The translations under genes were made by a program, and so were the position numbers. Shown here piece after piece: positions 51,451 to 60,800 of a stretch of 64,000 bases of DNA (within the stretch, counting starts at the first letter, position 1; the number at the start of each line of letters is the position of its first letter). The notes under the pieces are model-generated. The model saw only the letters and a list, made by a program, of their open reading frames with translations, did not search any database and was not told the origin of the DNA. Origin of the DNA: CAVORB01 sp963698495 (GTDB lineage: Bacteria > Pseudomonadota > Gammaproteobacteria > Chromatiales > Chromatiaceae); the NCBI GenBank assembly GCA_963698495.1, contig CAVORB010000009.1:62001-126000 (forward strand), given 5' to 3'.

Positions 51451-52341
51451 TCAGTCCATCCCCGGGGAAAACACCAGTATCCCGCCCGCGCCGCTGAGCA
51501 CCAGGTCGCCGAAGCGGAAGCCGAAGCGTTCCACGGCGGCCAGGTGTTCCAGAAAGGTCTGCTCCAGCTCCATGCGTGGCTCGGGGCAGGCCGCCTGGGT
51601 GGCGCTGATGTCGCCGATGGCGATGGCGCCTCTCCCCAGTTCCTCCACGCCGCCGGAGTAGCGGTTGCAGCTCGCGCTGCCCGAGATCTTTTCGTCCTGG
51701 AAAGAGGCGGTAACGGTGCCCTCCGGTTGGATCTCACCGCCGGCGCCGTTCATGGTCCGCAGGGTCCAGGACGTGCCCTCCAGGTCGGTCAGCGACAGGG
51801 CATCCTGGGTCTCGGATGCACGCTCGATCAGGGACCCGTCGGAGACCTGGAAGGTCTTGCGAACCTTGGTGGCGGGAAGCGCCGAGGCGTCTTCCTCCCC
51901 CGCGACGACGAGATCGACCAGGATGGCGCCGTCGTCCTGGGAGAGGTTGCGGACTTGCACCCGGTCGCCCAGATGGGTCGTCGCCAGGTTCTTCGCCTTA
52001 CCACCGGCCAGGGAAACGGCCGCCAGAAAGACGAAGCTGCCGCTGCCGCCGGAGTTCTCGACCAGGAGCACGGCCGCGTCCTGTTCCCCGTCGGCGTCGA
52101 GATCCCCCACGGCCACCATCTGGTCGATAAGGGTCACGCTCGGTCGGGAGGCTCCGTCCGCGAGGACAGGCTCCCCCTCGTAGCGACCTTCCGTCAGGGT
52201 CACCGACTGCTCGTAGATGCCGTGGTACTCGGCGTTGGCCAATACGGAGAGCGGCACCGGCGCCGCGGCGGCAGGCTGGATCGCTGCCATGAGGACAACG
52301 GCCGCGGTTGTGGCGGCGAGGGAATGAAGGCGCTTGGTCAT
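51451..52341 (-). CDS. Exported META-domain protein
   Basis: A 296-residue secreted protein with a signal peptide (cleavage near AAAAPVP). The first part is unrecognised; the C-terminal part is a META/HslJ domain: GTSWTLRTMNG, TVTASFQDEKISGSASCNRYSG and ISATQAACPEPRMELEQTF. HslJ-like domains are linked to envelope stress and novobiocin resistance in E. coli, but this architecture is not characterised. AGGAAA precedes ATG 52341. Confidence 0.85.
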   Translation of the reverse strand: MTKRLHSLAATTAAVVLMAAIQPAAAAPVPLSVLANAEYHGIYEQSVTLTEGRYEGEPVLADGASRPSVTLIDQMVAVGDLDADGEQDAAVLLVENSGGSGSFVFLAAVSLAGGKAKNLATTHLGDRVQVRNLSQDDGAILVDLVVAGEEDASALPATKVRKTFQVSDGSLIERASETQDALSLTDLEGTSWTLRTMNGAGGEIQPEGTVTASFQDEKISGSASCNRYSGGVEELGRGAIAIGDISATQAACPEPRMELEQTFLEHLAAVERFGFRFGDLVLSGAGGILVFSPGMD

Positions 52342-52481
52342 GCTGTTTCCTGATTCGACGAAGGCGGGGTTTAGGGGTTGGATTGGCGCCAGGTTCCTTG
52401 GGTTGCTGGCGAGCGCTGGGCACCGGCCCGGTTGTCGTTCGCCACCCCGAACAGAGCGCGACGTCCAGACGGCCGGCTGGC

Positions 52482-53048
52482 TCAGGATTCCGGTGGCTCG
52501 CTTCTGGCCACCAGGCGCCGGCCCTCGATCTCGAAGGTCTCAAACACCGGGCCCGGTGCTTCGATCGGGTCCGCCGACTCGAGGTCACCGTCCGAGGTGA
52601 AGCTCAGCTCGACGATCCCGGACAGGTTGCCGGTGTTGGGGTCCAAGGTTAGCCGATAATCGGTGCGGCCGAAGCTGGTGGACAGACCCTCCCCGGGCAC
52701 GAGGAAGCTCAATCCGGACGCGGCCGCCCTGATCGCGCCGTCCTCCGCCCCCAGGCAGGTCCAGGCCCCGTGGGACGAGGTGAACGGCTGGTAGATGCCG
52801 GGCAGGCCAGATTGGCCCGAGTCGGTGATCAGCATGGTGCCGTCGCCGGTGAAGGTCGCCAAGGCACGCGAGGCGAAGACGCCCTCGATATCGGTCACGG
52901 TGGTGACATAAGTCCCCACCAGTGCGCCGCAGGCGTTCGCCGGGTCTTGCTGCGCCGACGCTGGCCACGAGAATGCCGCAAGCATCAGGCAGATCGGCAC
53001 GAGCGTCGGAGAAGCCGTTGCGCCGGCCGTCAGTGGTCGTTGGTTCAT
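52482..53048 (-). CDS. Exported protein of unknown function
   Basis: A 188-residue protein with a signal peptide ending near SWPASAQQD, followed by a beta-rich mature part with ALATFTGDGTMLITDSGQSG and LSGIVELSFTSDGDL. No catalytic motif recognised. ATG 53048 gives the signal peptide; the in-frame extension upstream is unsupported. One of several exported proteins in this part of the window. Confidence 0.65.
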   Translation of the reverse strand: MNQRPLTAGATASPTLVPICLMLAAFSWPASAQQDPANACGALVGTYVTTVTDIEGVFASRALATFTGDGTMLITDSGQSGLPGIYQPFTSSHGAWTCLGAEDGAIRAAASGLSFLVPGEGLSTSFGRTDYRLTLDPNTGNLSGIVELSFTSDGDLESADPIEAPGPVFETFEIEGRRLVARSEPPES

Positions 53049-53205
53049 CTTGTGCGCTCCGAGGGGAATCGCGATGCGTCTGGTGGCCCATTCCGGGGGC
53101 GCCATTCCGGCTCCGGAGACTCGACCCGGCTCGGGGCGGCGCCTGCGCCAAAAACCGGTGGTAACAGAGGGGCTTGGGTAGGCAAGGTAAGGTGTCTCCC
53201 CGCGC

Positions 53206-54855
53206 TCACTCGAGCAGCAACAACCCACGGTCGGGTTGGTAACCGGCGCCGATGCGACGCAGCTCCCGGTTGAGCTCGAAGCCGGCCTTGCTCCGGAAGT
53301 CGACCGGCTTGGTGCGGTAGAACTGGATGGATTCCCGCGCGTACGGGGCCTCGAACAGGGGCACGTCTTGCAGCACCCACGCCGCCTCCGCCTTCTTCAG
53401 CCCGGAGAAGCGGCAGACCGGCGCCTCCTTGATGATGGCGCTGCCGTCCTCCCGATAGGAGATGTTGTCCTGGTAGAGCCACTGGTAGAAACCCTTGCGC
53501 TCGTTCGACGCGTAGGATGTCTCGGGCACGTGCTTGGTCGCCCCGAAGGCGAGGTAGTAGCGCACGCCCATCACCTCCGCGGCGCCGTCGCCGTCGACGT
53601 CGAAGACGTCGTAGCATTCCGGCTTGTTGCGGAAGTTGGGAATCCCTGCAAGCCCCTCGGAGGTCGATGGCAGGGCGTCGCGCAGCTCGCTCATATGGCC
53701 GGAGGGAAGACGGGTGGAGCCGCGGGAGCTTGGTCCCCGGCTGCCGAGCCAGAGGTGTTGATAGTTCTGCTCGGGGTTGCGCTCGCCCCGCACATCCCTC
53801 CACTCCTTCGGCAGGAGAGGGTTGGCGTCTAGCCGGAAACGCACGCCGGCATTGTGCAGGGAGTGGTAGGCGATCCCGCCAAGGTGCTGGTAGCCCAGCA
53901 GGGGGATGAAGCCGTAACCCGGGTTTGGGGACAGATAGTCCACCATGCCGACCGGGCCCTTGCCGTGCTCGTGGGGAATGAGGGGCCATATGCCGGTGGC
54001 GCCGAAGTCGGGCAGCTTGGACCCCTTGTATTCGGTCCACGCATTGACGGTGCCGGCGGGGTAGGCGGCCGTGAACTCGACGGCACGGACCTGGCCGTCC
54101 ACGACCGGATAACGCCCCTTGGTAACCAGCTCCAGGAACTTGACGGTCTGTTCGCGGAAAGCGGGATCATCCGCCGGATTGCCCACGCGCACCAGCTCGA
54201 AGGCGGCCCCCAGCGCGGTGCCGATGTCGCCGTTCAAGGCGTGGAGATTGACGCGCCCGGGAAGCACCGCATTGGCGGCGTCGAGCTTGGCCTCGGCCGA
54301 TCCGAGACCCACATCGCGCATAACGGCGAGGTAGGCATACCAATCGGCGACGATACGATCGACGGGAATCGCGATTCGGAAGACGCGCCCCGGGTTCAGC
54401 TTGCTCATGATATCCAGGGTCCTGCCCCGGTACGCTTCGGGACCGAGATCTCCGCCATAGACCGTGGCCTCCACCCCGGCCTCGACCAGCGTCCCCGCGA
54501 AGCGCTCGAATTCGCGGTTGGTGGTGAGCTCGATCACCCCCTTGTCGATCATCTCCTGGATCGTGTCCCGACGCGAAAGCAGGCCCTTGAGGTAGGAGTC
54601 CAGCTCGTCGGCCCCGAGCACGATGGTCAGCCGCTGCTGGTTGCCGCGCCCCAACTCCAGGTGCACCCGCGAGCGATCCTGGGTGCGGGGTGCGAAGCCC
54701 GCGTAGAAGGAGGGCTCGTACCGGGAGAAATAGACCCCCGGAGCGGGCGCGGAGCCGCTCCAGGACGGGCCGCTGTCGGCCCGCAGAGTGGAAGTGGCGC
54801 TCAGCGGGATGACCGTCAGAGCGATGCAGGCGAGGGACTTGCTCGATCTCTTCAT
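53206..54855 (-). CDS. Exported L,D-transpeptidase-like protein with Cys-to-Ser
   Basis: A 549-residue exported protein (signal peptide to about TLRADSG). In the second half GPSSRG-S380-TR382-LPSGHMSELRDALP reads like the YkuD catalytic motif SxGCxR followed by its helix, but the nucleophile Cys is Ser (TCC rather than TGC). His331 upstream could be the partner; its distance (49) is longer than usual. If this is a YkuD fold, the protein is probably inactive as a cysteine transpeptidase. GGGGAA precedes ATG 54855. Confidence 0.6.
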   Translation of the reverse strand: MKRSSKSLACIALTVIPLSATSTLRADSGPSWSGSAPAPGVYFSRYEPSFYAGFAPRTQDRSRVHLELGRGNQQRLTIVLGADELDSYLKGLLSRRDTIQEMIDKGVIELTTNREFERFAGTLVEAGVEATVYGGDLGPEAYRGRTLDIMSKLNPGRVFRIAIPVDRIVADWYAYLAVMRDVGLGSAEAKLDAANAVLPGRVNLHALNGDIGTALGAAFELVRVGNPADDPAFREQTVKFLELVTKGRYPVVDGQVRAVEFTAAYPAGTVNAWTEYKGSKLPDFGATGIWPLIPHEHGKGPVGMVDYLSPNPGYGFIPLLGYQHLGGIAYHSLHNAGVRFRLDANPLLPKEWRDVRGERNPEQNYQHLWLGSRGPSSRGSTRLPSGHMSELRDALPSTSEGLAGIPNFRNKPECYDVFDVDGDGAAEVMGVRYYLAFGATKHVPETSYASNERKGFYQWLYQDNISYREDGSAIIKEAPVCRFSGLKKAEAAWVLQDVPLFEAPYARESIQFYRTKPVDFRSKAGFELNRELRRIGAGYQPDRGLLLLE

Positions 54856-55141
54856 TTCAAACGTTCCCCGAGGGAGATTGCGTCCCGCCAGTGGTCGTGC
54901 ATCCGGGCACCCAGATCGCCGGGGCATAGAATGTCTGCATGTCCTCTCGTGTCTCCTCGGGACCTCGGATGAATGGGCCGGACATCTTTGCCGGCGCCGG
55001 ACGCCATGTTAGAGGCCTGATCGGCCAACGTCGAGGGTTCGCCGCGCTGACGGCAGGCGATGAACCAGATAAACTTTGGGCCGCTTGCGAATTCCCCGTT
55101 GCCTCGCCGGCAGCCCTCACAGACGTTCGAACGGAGGCCAT

Positions 55142-55819
55142 ATGCGTCAGCCAAGATCTTATCGTCCTGCCATCGGCGCTTTTTTCCTCCTCCTGTGCGC
55201 GGGCTTCGCCTCCAGTGCCGACCGCGCCGAGGAGTTCACCAGCCGCGACGGCGGGCCGAGGGAGGCGCAGATGCTCGGCAGGGGAGACGGCGGTCTTCCC
55301 GGCATGGCCTTCGTGCGACCGGTTCTCGACGGCGTGCTGTACCGTGCCGGGTTTAAGGGGGGTGACAAGGCTCACACCGGCCTGTCCGGGGCCCAGCGCA
55401 AGGCGCTGTGCGAGGCTGGTTTCTCCGGTGCCCGGTACGTCGATTTCGGGAGCAAGACGGAGTTTGGGGCGACCAGTTGCGGGGGCAACAGCTTGACGTA
55501 CAAGAAGGGGTCGTCGGGCAGCACGCACGACATCATGAAGGACATCCACTCCGTGATCGAGGATCCCGGCAAGGGGCCGATCCTGGTCCACTGCATGTGG
55601 GGCGTGCATTCCTCGGGCTCGGTGTCGGCCATGGCCCTGGTCCAATTCTGCGGCTGGCCGGAGAGCAGGGCCAAGGCATACTGGAACAAGGCGCGCAACA
55701 ACGCCCCCTGCGGCAAGGCCGGCTGCGACGCCTGGATCGACGGAAAGTTCGCGCGCTTCAAGGTGGACCCGAGCCTGAAGATCACCCCGGCGCAGCAGAA
55801 GGAAATCTGCCCCCATTGA
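55142..55819 (+). CDS. Exported tyrosine-phosphatase-like protein with altered P-loop
   Basis: A 225-residue exported protein (signal peptide near CAGFASSAD). The core resembles dual-specificity phosphatases: LVH150-C151-MWGVH-S157-SG matches HCxxGxxRSG except that the Arg of CX5R is Ser157. Without the arginine, phosphate binding should fail, so a pseudophosphatase or different chemistry is likely. It is divergent from the L,D-transpeptidase-like gene (286 bp apart) and convergent with the symporter gene. Confidence 0.7.
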   Translation: MRQPRSYRPAIGAFFLLLCAGFASSADRAEEFTSRDGGPREAQMLGRGDGGLPGMAFVRPVLDGVLYRAGFKGGDKAHTGLSGAQRKALCEAGFSGARYVDFGSKTEFGATSCGGNSLTYKKGSSGSTHDIMKDIHSVIEDPGKGPILVHCMWGVHSSGSVSAMALVQFCGWPESRAKAYWNKARNNAPCGKAGCDAWIDGKFARFKVDPSLKITPAQQKEICPH

Positions 55820-55863
55820 CAGCACTTGATCGGGCACGGCTGTCCGTCGCTGGGGTGCTCGAT

Positions 55864-58057
55864 TTACTCGGCCCAGCCGAGGACGTCGCGTAGGATCGAC
55901 CATCGCGGTCCCCTGTCCTCGGCGCCTTGCCCGAGGATCCAGTAGTCGTGGGCGCGTTGGATTAGGCCCTCGCTGGTTGCGAAGACCACCCACTCGTTGA
56001 CGGCGTCCGCAAGGTCATCGGCATCTCGGGCGAGGCCGAACGCAGAGGGAATCTTCACGGGATCCGGCTGGGGGACGACGACCGTGTACTCCGGGTGCAG
56101 GAGCGTCCATGCCGCCCCGTTCTCCGCCGGTACGAGGAAGGCGTCCAGCTCGGGGTGCTGGCCCTCGAAGAAGGGGCGCCAGAACTCGATCGTGACGAAC
56201 TCCGCGTCCGCGTCCCCGAAGTAGCGCTTCATGCTGAACTCGATCTGGTGGATATCTAGCGGCACCCCGATTTTCAGACCCTTGCTGTGGCGTAATGCCT
56301 CCACACTGGCGAATTCGTGGCGGCGCTCGTCGCGCACGGCCAGGCCCATGGTTCCCGTCAGGTAGGGTGCGGACAGGCGCAGCGACGAAAACCAGAAGGG
56401 CCGGTACCAGACGCCGGGCATCACATCGATGACGCCGTCGGCAAGCAGGGTAGGGAGCTCCCGCCATGTGATCGGGATCAGCTCGGCTTTCAATCCCAGC
56501 GCCTTCGCGAGGCTCTGGGCCAGTTCGATGTCGAATCCAACCAGCTCCCCGTCGGCGTTGAAAAAGCTGAACGGGAGGTTTGAAGGGTCGTAGCCTACCC
56601 GCAGGGTGCCCCGCGCCTGGATGCGGTCGAACGTTCCCACGCTGCTTGTCTTTTGCTCCCGGCTGACTGTCGTGAGGTCCTTGTGGACGAGTGCCGACGA
56701 CGTTTCTTGGGGCGCGTGCATGCGCCGTAAGGCCTCGTCCTTGTGGTAGCCGGTATCGATGCTCGCGGCCAGGAGCAGGCGCATTGATATCATCGTGACC
56801 GCGATGCCGCCTACCATTGCAACGCTGGCCACCAGCAACCGCTTGCGCCGAACCACCAGAAACCCGCCCATGGCGCCGGCCCCGAGGAGCGCGAAGGCGA
56901 ACAGGTTCATGGCTGTCACCAAGGAGTCGAACTTGCCGCTGATGATGGTGGTCGGGATATAGAGCTGGAAGATGTCGTGGGGCAGCCCGAAGAGATCCAT
57001 GAGAAAGGGCAGTGCTACCTGGGCCTTGGCGAAGTAACTCGGCACGCCGATGGCAAACAGGGTCGCGTAATCCGCCGCCGACAGGGCGCTGCCGGCCAGC
57101 CAACCGGCGAAAGGGACGAACAGCAGGGTCAGCAGCCGCCCCGCGTTGGGAAAGTTGAACAAGATGGGCACCAGGATCTCGGCGGCGGAATCCGCCTCCT
57201 GGGTGAGCAGACCGCGCTGCTGGAGGAGTGTCTTGGACCGTTCCACGAGCAGGGGCAGCACGATGAAGGCGTTGCTGGCCACGAACGCGGTCAACAGCGC
57301 ATCCCTGGCGATGCCGACCACCTCCCGATAACGGAATGGCGTCAGAGCCGTTACCAGCAGCGGCAACACCCAGAAGGCGAGCAGTAACGACGCGGCTGCG
57401 AAGGCGACGAAATAGACCTCGAGCCGCCCGAAGGTTTCGGGCGTCATGGTGCCCGCGGTCACGGCGCCGATGGCGAAGACGCCGATGGGCGTCAGGCCGA
57501 TGATGAACTTGGTGATCCGAACGATCGAGGCATTGAAGACCCGCAGGGGACCCAGCACGCGTTCCCTGTCCTCGAGCCCGATGAGTCCGATGCCGATCGC
57601 CGAGCTGAACAGGACAACCGCGGGCACCACCGCGTTGGAGAGCGAATTGAACGGGTTCGCGGTGAAGTAGATGTCCGGAATCGAGAAAGGGTGCTTGGGC
57701 TCGACCAGTGCGTGGCTGAAGAACGAGGCGCTCTGGATGCTCGGGGAAGGCGACGGGCATCGCTGCGATCACCGCGAACGCGAGCACCCAGGTCAGCAGA
57801 AGCAGGGCGCCGCCCCTCAGAGCCAGTCGCCTGGCTACGTCGGCCTCGAGTTGCCCGAAGCCGATGATCAGGGCCATCACCAGGTACGGAAGCACCGTCA
57901 TCTGCATCAGGCGGATGTAGATGTCGGCGATGGGCTGCAGGGCTGAGGCGGGTTCCCCGAAGAAGAGCCCGACGAAGACGCCGAGCCCCAGTCCGGCGAT
58001 GATGCGAACGGATAGGCTCGTGCGCGACAACGCCCCGCGGGCGGATTCGATGCTCAA
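55864..58057 (-). pseudogene. Dicarboxylate/amino-acid symporter fused to a solute-binding domain, frameshifted
   Basis: About 730 codons. Residues to roughly 410 are a GltP/DAACS-type symporter (multiple helices; LTPIGVFAIGAV, LNFPNAG-like and TTIISGKFDSLVTAMN segments). After a further helix comes a type 3 periplasmic binding domain (GTLRVGYDPSNLPFSFFNAD, GFDIELAQSLAKALGL) that would sit in the periplasm. One extra base near 57742 splits the start (MSIESARGALS...) from the rest. It is last in an operon with a nucleotide-carrier-like gene 16 bp upstream. Confidence 0.85.
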
Positions 58058-58073
58058 TGCTTTGGGCTCGCGA

Positions 58074-59417
58074 TCAGGGAGTCCGCGATGCCGTCAGCCG
58101 TTTGTAGTGACGGCCGATCAGGATCGCGAGGATCAGCCAGATGATAACCAACGCGACGTTGAACAGGGCGAAACTCTGTGCAGAAAAGGCGAGCCAGGTG
58201 GTGCCCGCAAACACCACTACTGCTGAGAGCACGTCGCCCGCGCGTACGAAAAAGGTGTCGATGGCCTGCTTGGCCTTGTACTTCTGCTCTCTGGTGGTAG
58301 GCAGGAAGAGTACCTGGCGCACGGTGTTCTGAACGGAGTAATCGGTGGCGTTCTCCGCGGTCTTGGCCCAGCGAACCATCGCGAGCACTGGATAAAAGGC
58401 GGCGATCAAGTAGCCCCCGAGGGCGATCAGCGGCAGGATCATGATGGCGGCGCCGACCCCGAGGTACTTGAGTACCCGCGACACGACGAAGAGCTGGAGC
58501 AGCAGGCCGACCAGATTCACCACCGTGAAGAACTCGGCGTAGAACTCCCCAATATATTCCTCCTCAGACAGCCCCCGGGCCGTTCCGGACGCCACCGCCT
58601 CCTCTGCCGCCGCGAGCACGGTGCGCCCGAGGATATACTCGCCGGTGGTGTTGACCCAGTTGAGGACCAGCATCAGCAGGGCGATGAGCAGCAGATAGCG
58701 GCTGCGGAATACCAGGGCGAAGGCGCCACCCTCCTTGAGGGGTTCGTCCTCTCCGGCCTGCTGCGCGCCAGCGATAGACTCGATCTGGACCTTACGCGCC
58801 TGCTCCCTGCGCTCCACGCCGTTGGTGAGGACCAGGCTCACCGCCAGGATGCCCGCCGCTACCAGCATCAATTGATAGACCCCCACGGACCCGATCAGCA
58901 GCGAGTCCAGGTAGCTGCCAGCTACCGCTCCGCAAGAGGCGCCGAAGGCGACGATGACGAACAGCCGCTTGCCCGCCTCGGGGGTGTACAGGTCGTTGGC
59001 GAGGGCCCAGAACTGGGCGGGCACCATCAGATTGAAGATGCCGACCCAGAGGAAGAAGACCACGCCCAGGGGCACATGGAGATGTGCCAGACCGTAGAAC
59101 GCCAGCAGGCAGCCGGCGAAGAAAAGCGTGACGCCGTTGATCAGCACCCGCCGCGGCACTCGGCTTGCGATCCAGCCGTACAGGGGAACCGCGGCCAGCA
59201 GCAGCAGGGCCTGTCCCGCCGCCGCGTAGCTCTTGATCTCGGCCCCTCCTCCCGCAAGGATCAACGCTTCCCGCACCGGCTTGAGCACATAGTAGGCGGT
59301 GAGGATGAGAAAGATGTTGAGCGCCAGGAGCAGGGCCGACGTTGCCTCCCCCGGCCGGACCTCGGTGAAGATGTTGAGGAAGCGCTCGAGCGGGGCTTGG
59401 TTTGGCGCAGCGGTCAT
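58074..59417 (-). CDS. Npt1/Npt2-type nucleotide transporter-like membrane protein
   Basis: A 447-residue membrane protein with about 12 hydrophobic helices resembling the ATP/ADP-carrier (Tlc/Npt1) or related MFS family: VLKPVREALILAGGGAEIKSY, PAQFWALANDLYTPEAGKRLF, GASCGAVAGSYLDSLL and TEN-A-TDYSVQNTVRQVLFLPTTREQKYK. In free-living bacteria such proteins are poorly understood; nucleotide exchange is not assured. It sits in an operon with a phosphoesterase and a small membrane protein. Confidence 0.8.
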   Translation of the reverse strand: MTAAPNQAPLERFLNIFTEVRPGEATSALLLALNIFLILTAYYVLKPVREALILAGGGAEIKSYAAAGQALLLLAAVPLYGWIASRVPRRVLINGVTLFFAGCLLAFYGLAHLHVPLGVVFFLWVGIFNLMVPAQFWALANDLYTPEAGKRLFVIVAFGASCGAVAGSYLDSLLIGSVGVYQLMLVAAGILAVSLVLTNGVERREQARKVQIESIAGAQQAGEDEPLKEGGAFALVFRSRYLLLIALLMLVLNWVNTTGEYILGRTVLAAAEEAVASGTARGLSEEEYIGEFYAEFFTVVNLVGLLLQLFVVSRVLKYLGVGAAIMILPLIALGGYLIAAFYPVLAMVRWAKTAENATDYSVQNTVRQVLFLPTTREQKYKAKQAIDTFFVRAGDVLSAVVVFAGTTWLAFSAQSFALFNVALVIIWLILAILIGRHYKRLTASRTP

Positions 59418-59457
59418 GATGCGATTCTCCGGCGTGAGGCGGGCCGCCAGCCCAAGG

Positions 59458-59742
59458 CTACTTGGTCGGTCCGAACGCCGGCGTGATCATCGTCCGGTCG
59501 AACTGTGGCGCCACCTCGGCCTGCGCGGCATAGAGATAGACGGCGCCGCGATAGATGCCCACCAGGGTGCGGTTGACCCCAGCGGTGAGCGCGAACAAGG
59601 TTAGGCTGACGACGAAGATCGGCAGCCCGAGCACCACGACCGCGGCGAGCACCGGGAAGAAAATGAAGGTCTTCTCTGCCTTCAGTACCTGCCGGGCAGA
59701 GTAGACCAGGCTCCAGCTGCAGGAAAACACGGCCATGATCAC
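59458..59742 (-). CDS. Small membrane protein, shortened DUF6159-like
   Basis: A 94-residue protein. Its start (FSCSWSLVYSARQVLKAEKTFIFFPVL) and end (LVGIYRGAVYLYAAQAEVAPQFDRTMI) resemble the N- and C-terminal parts of the longer DUF6159 membrane family, while the middle helices are missing. This looks like a shortened or internally deleted family member. It overlaps the phosphoesterase gene by 4 bp, so its expression is coupled. Confidence 0.6.
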   Translation of the reverse strand: MIMAVFSCSWSLVYSARQVLKAEKTFIFFPVLAAVVVLGLPIFVVSLTLFALTAGVNRTLVGIYRGAVYLYAAQAEVAPQFDRTMITPAFGPTK

Positions 59743-60800
59743 TCCCTTGCCGTTTCGGGTTCCGGATCGAGCCTACCGAGCTTTCGGGCGGAAAGGTCCG
59801 CCCGGATCAGGTCTGCCGCTTGGGATCGGATGCGAGTGGGCAGAGTGTCCCAGTCGATGGGGCGGGTGAAGTCCGGTGCCTTAAAGGCTCCCAGGCGCAG
59901 GTCCCCATCGTCTAGCTCGATCAGGGTGAAGCTTTGCGGCGATCGCTCCGAGGTGCCGATGAGCTTGCGCGGACCGGCGCCGAGGCAGGACTGACCGACG
60001 TAGTGAACTCCGTCCTTGTGGCCGGGGTAGAAGGCGTGGTGATGACCGCTGAGATAGAGCTTTACATCCGCCCGTTGAAGCAGCCGCTCCAGCTCTGGGT
60101 CGCCGATGAAGTCCCGCTCGCGCTGTTGGGCGAAAGGCCACAGGGGGACGTGGCTGAAGGCAATGCGCTGCGCGTACTCGCCGCCGTGTCGGTCGAGCAG
60201 GTCCCTGAGCCATCGTAGCTGCTCAGCGGACAGGTGGCCGACGGTGGTGGCGTCAAGAGAGACGAAGAGCGCATCTCCTACCGCGAAGGCGTAATAGAAG
60301 GGATAGTGGGCATCGTCGAGGAAGCCCAGGGCCGGCTTCCTCTTTCCCCATTGCTCGGCGTAGATGCGCCGCTCCGCCGCGAAACCGTCGTAGGCAGAGC
60401 CGTCGTGGTTGCCGGGCGTAACGGCGAGCGGGATACCCGCTGCCTCCAGGGGACTGCTCACATGCGCGTGGAAGGCCGCCCACATGGCCTCAACCTGGGG
60501 CCGGGAGAGATGAGGCTTGCGCTGCCCCGCCACCATGTCCCCGGTGCTGATGACGAGGTCCGGCTTGAGCTGCAGGATGCGCTTCACCGCCCCGTCCACG
60601 GATGCCTCGTACCGGGTGGAGCCGTAGGAGCCGTTCAGGTCCGAGATCACGGCTACCCGTATAGGCTCCGCTGCGACTGGACCGAGACCGGCCAGGAGGA
60701 GCAGGAACGTGAGAAGGGCGAATGCACGTGCCCCCACCAGAACCCACGCCTGCTGTGCAGATAGTTCCTCAGGTCGGCGCCTTGGTGGGAAAATCTTCAT
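59739..60800 (-). CDS. Calcineurin-like metallophosphoesterase
   Basis: A 353-residue phosphoesterase with an N-terminal hydrophobic signal/anchor (LLTFLLLLAGLGPVAAEP) indicating export. All metal motifs are present: VISDLNGSYGS, VISTGDMVAG, VTPGNHDGS, AFSHVPLWPF and YLSGHHHAFYPG. Substrate unknown; nucleotides or phosphoproteins are possible. It overlaps its neighbours by 4 bp on both sides: the secreted kinase-like protein upstream and the small membrane protein downstream. Confidence 0.88.
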   Translation of the reverse strand: MKIFPPRRRPEELSAQQAWVLVGARAFALLTFLLLLAGLGPVAAEPIRVAVISDLNGSYGSTRYEASVDGAVKRILQLKPDLVISTGDMVAGQRKPHLSRPQVEAMWAAFHAHVSSPLEAAGIPLAVTPGNHDGSAYDGFAAERRIYAEQWGKRKPALGFLDDAHYPFYYAFAVGDALFVSLDATTVGHLSAEQLRWLRDLLDRHGGEYAQRIAFSHVPLWPFAQQRERDFIGDPELERLLQRADVKLYLSGHHHAFYPGHKDGVHYVGQSCLGAGPRKLIGTSERSPQSFTLIELDDGDLRLGAFKAPDFTRPIDWDTLPTRIRSQAADLIRADLSARKLGRLDPEPETARE

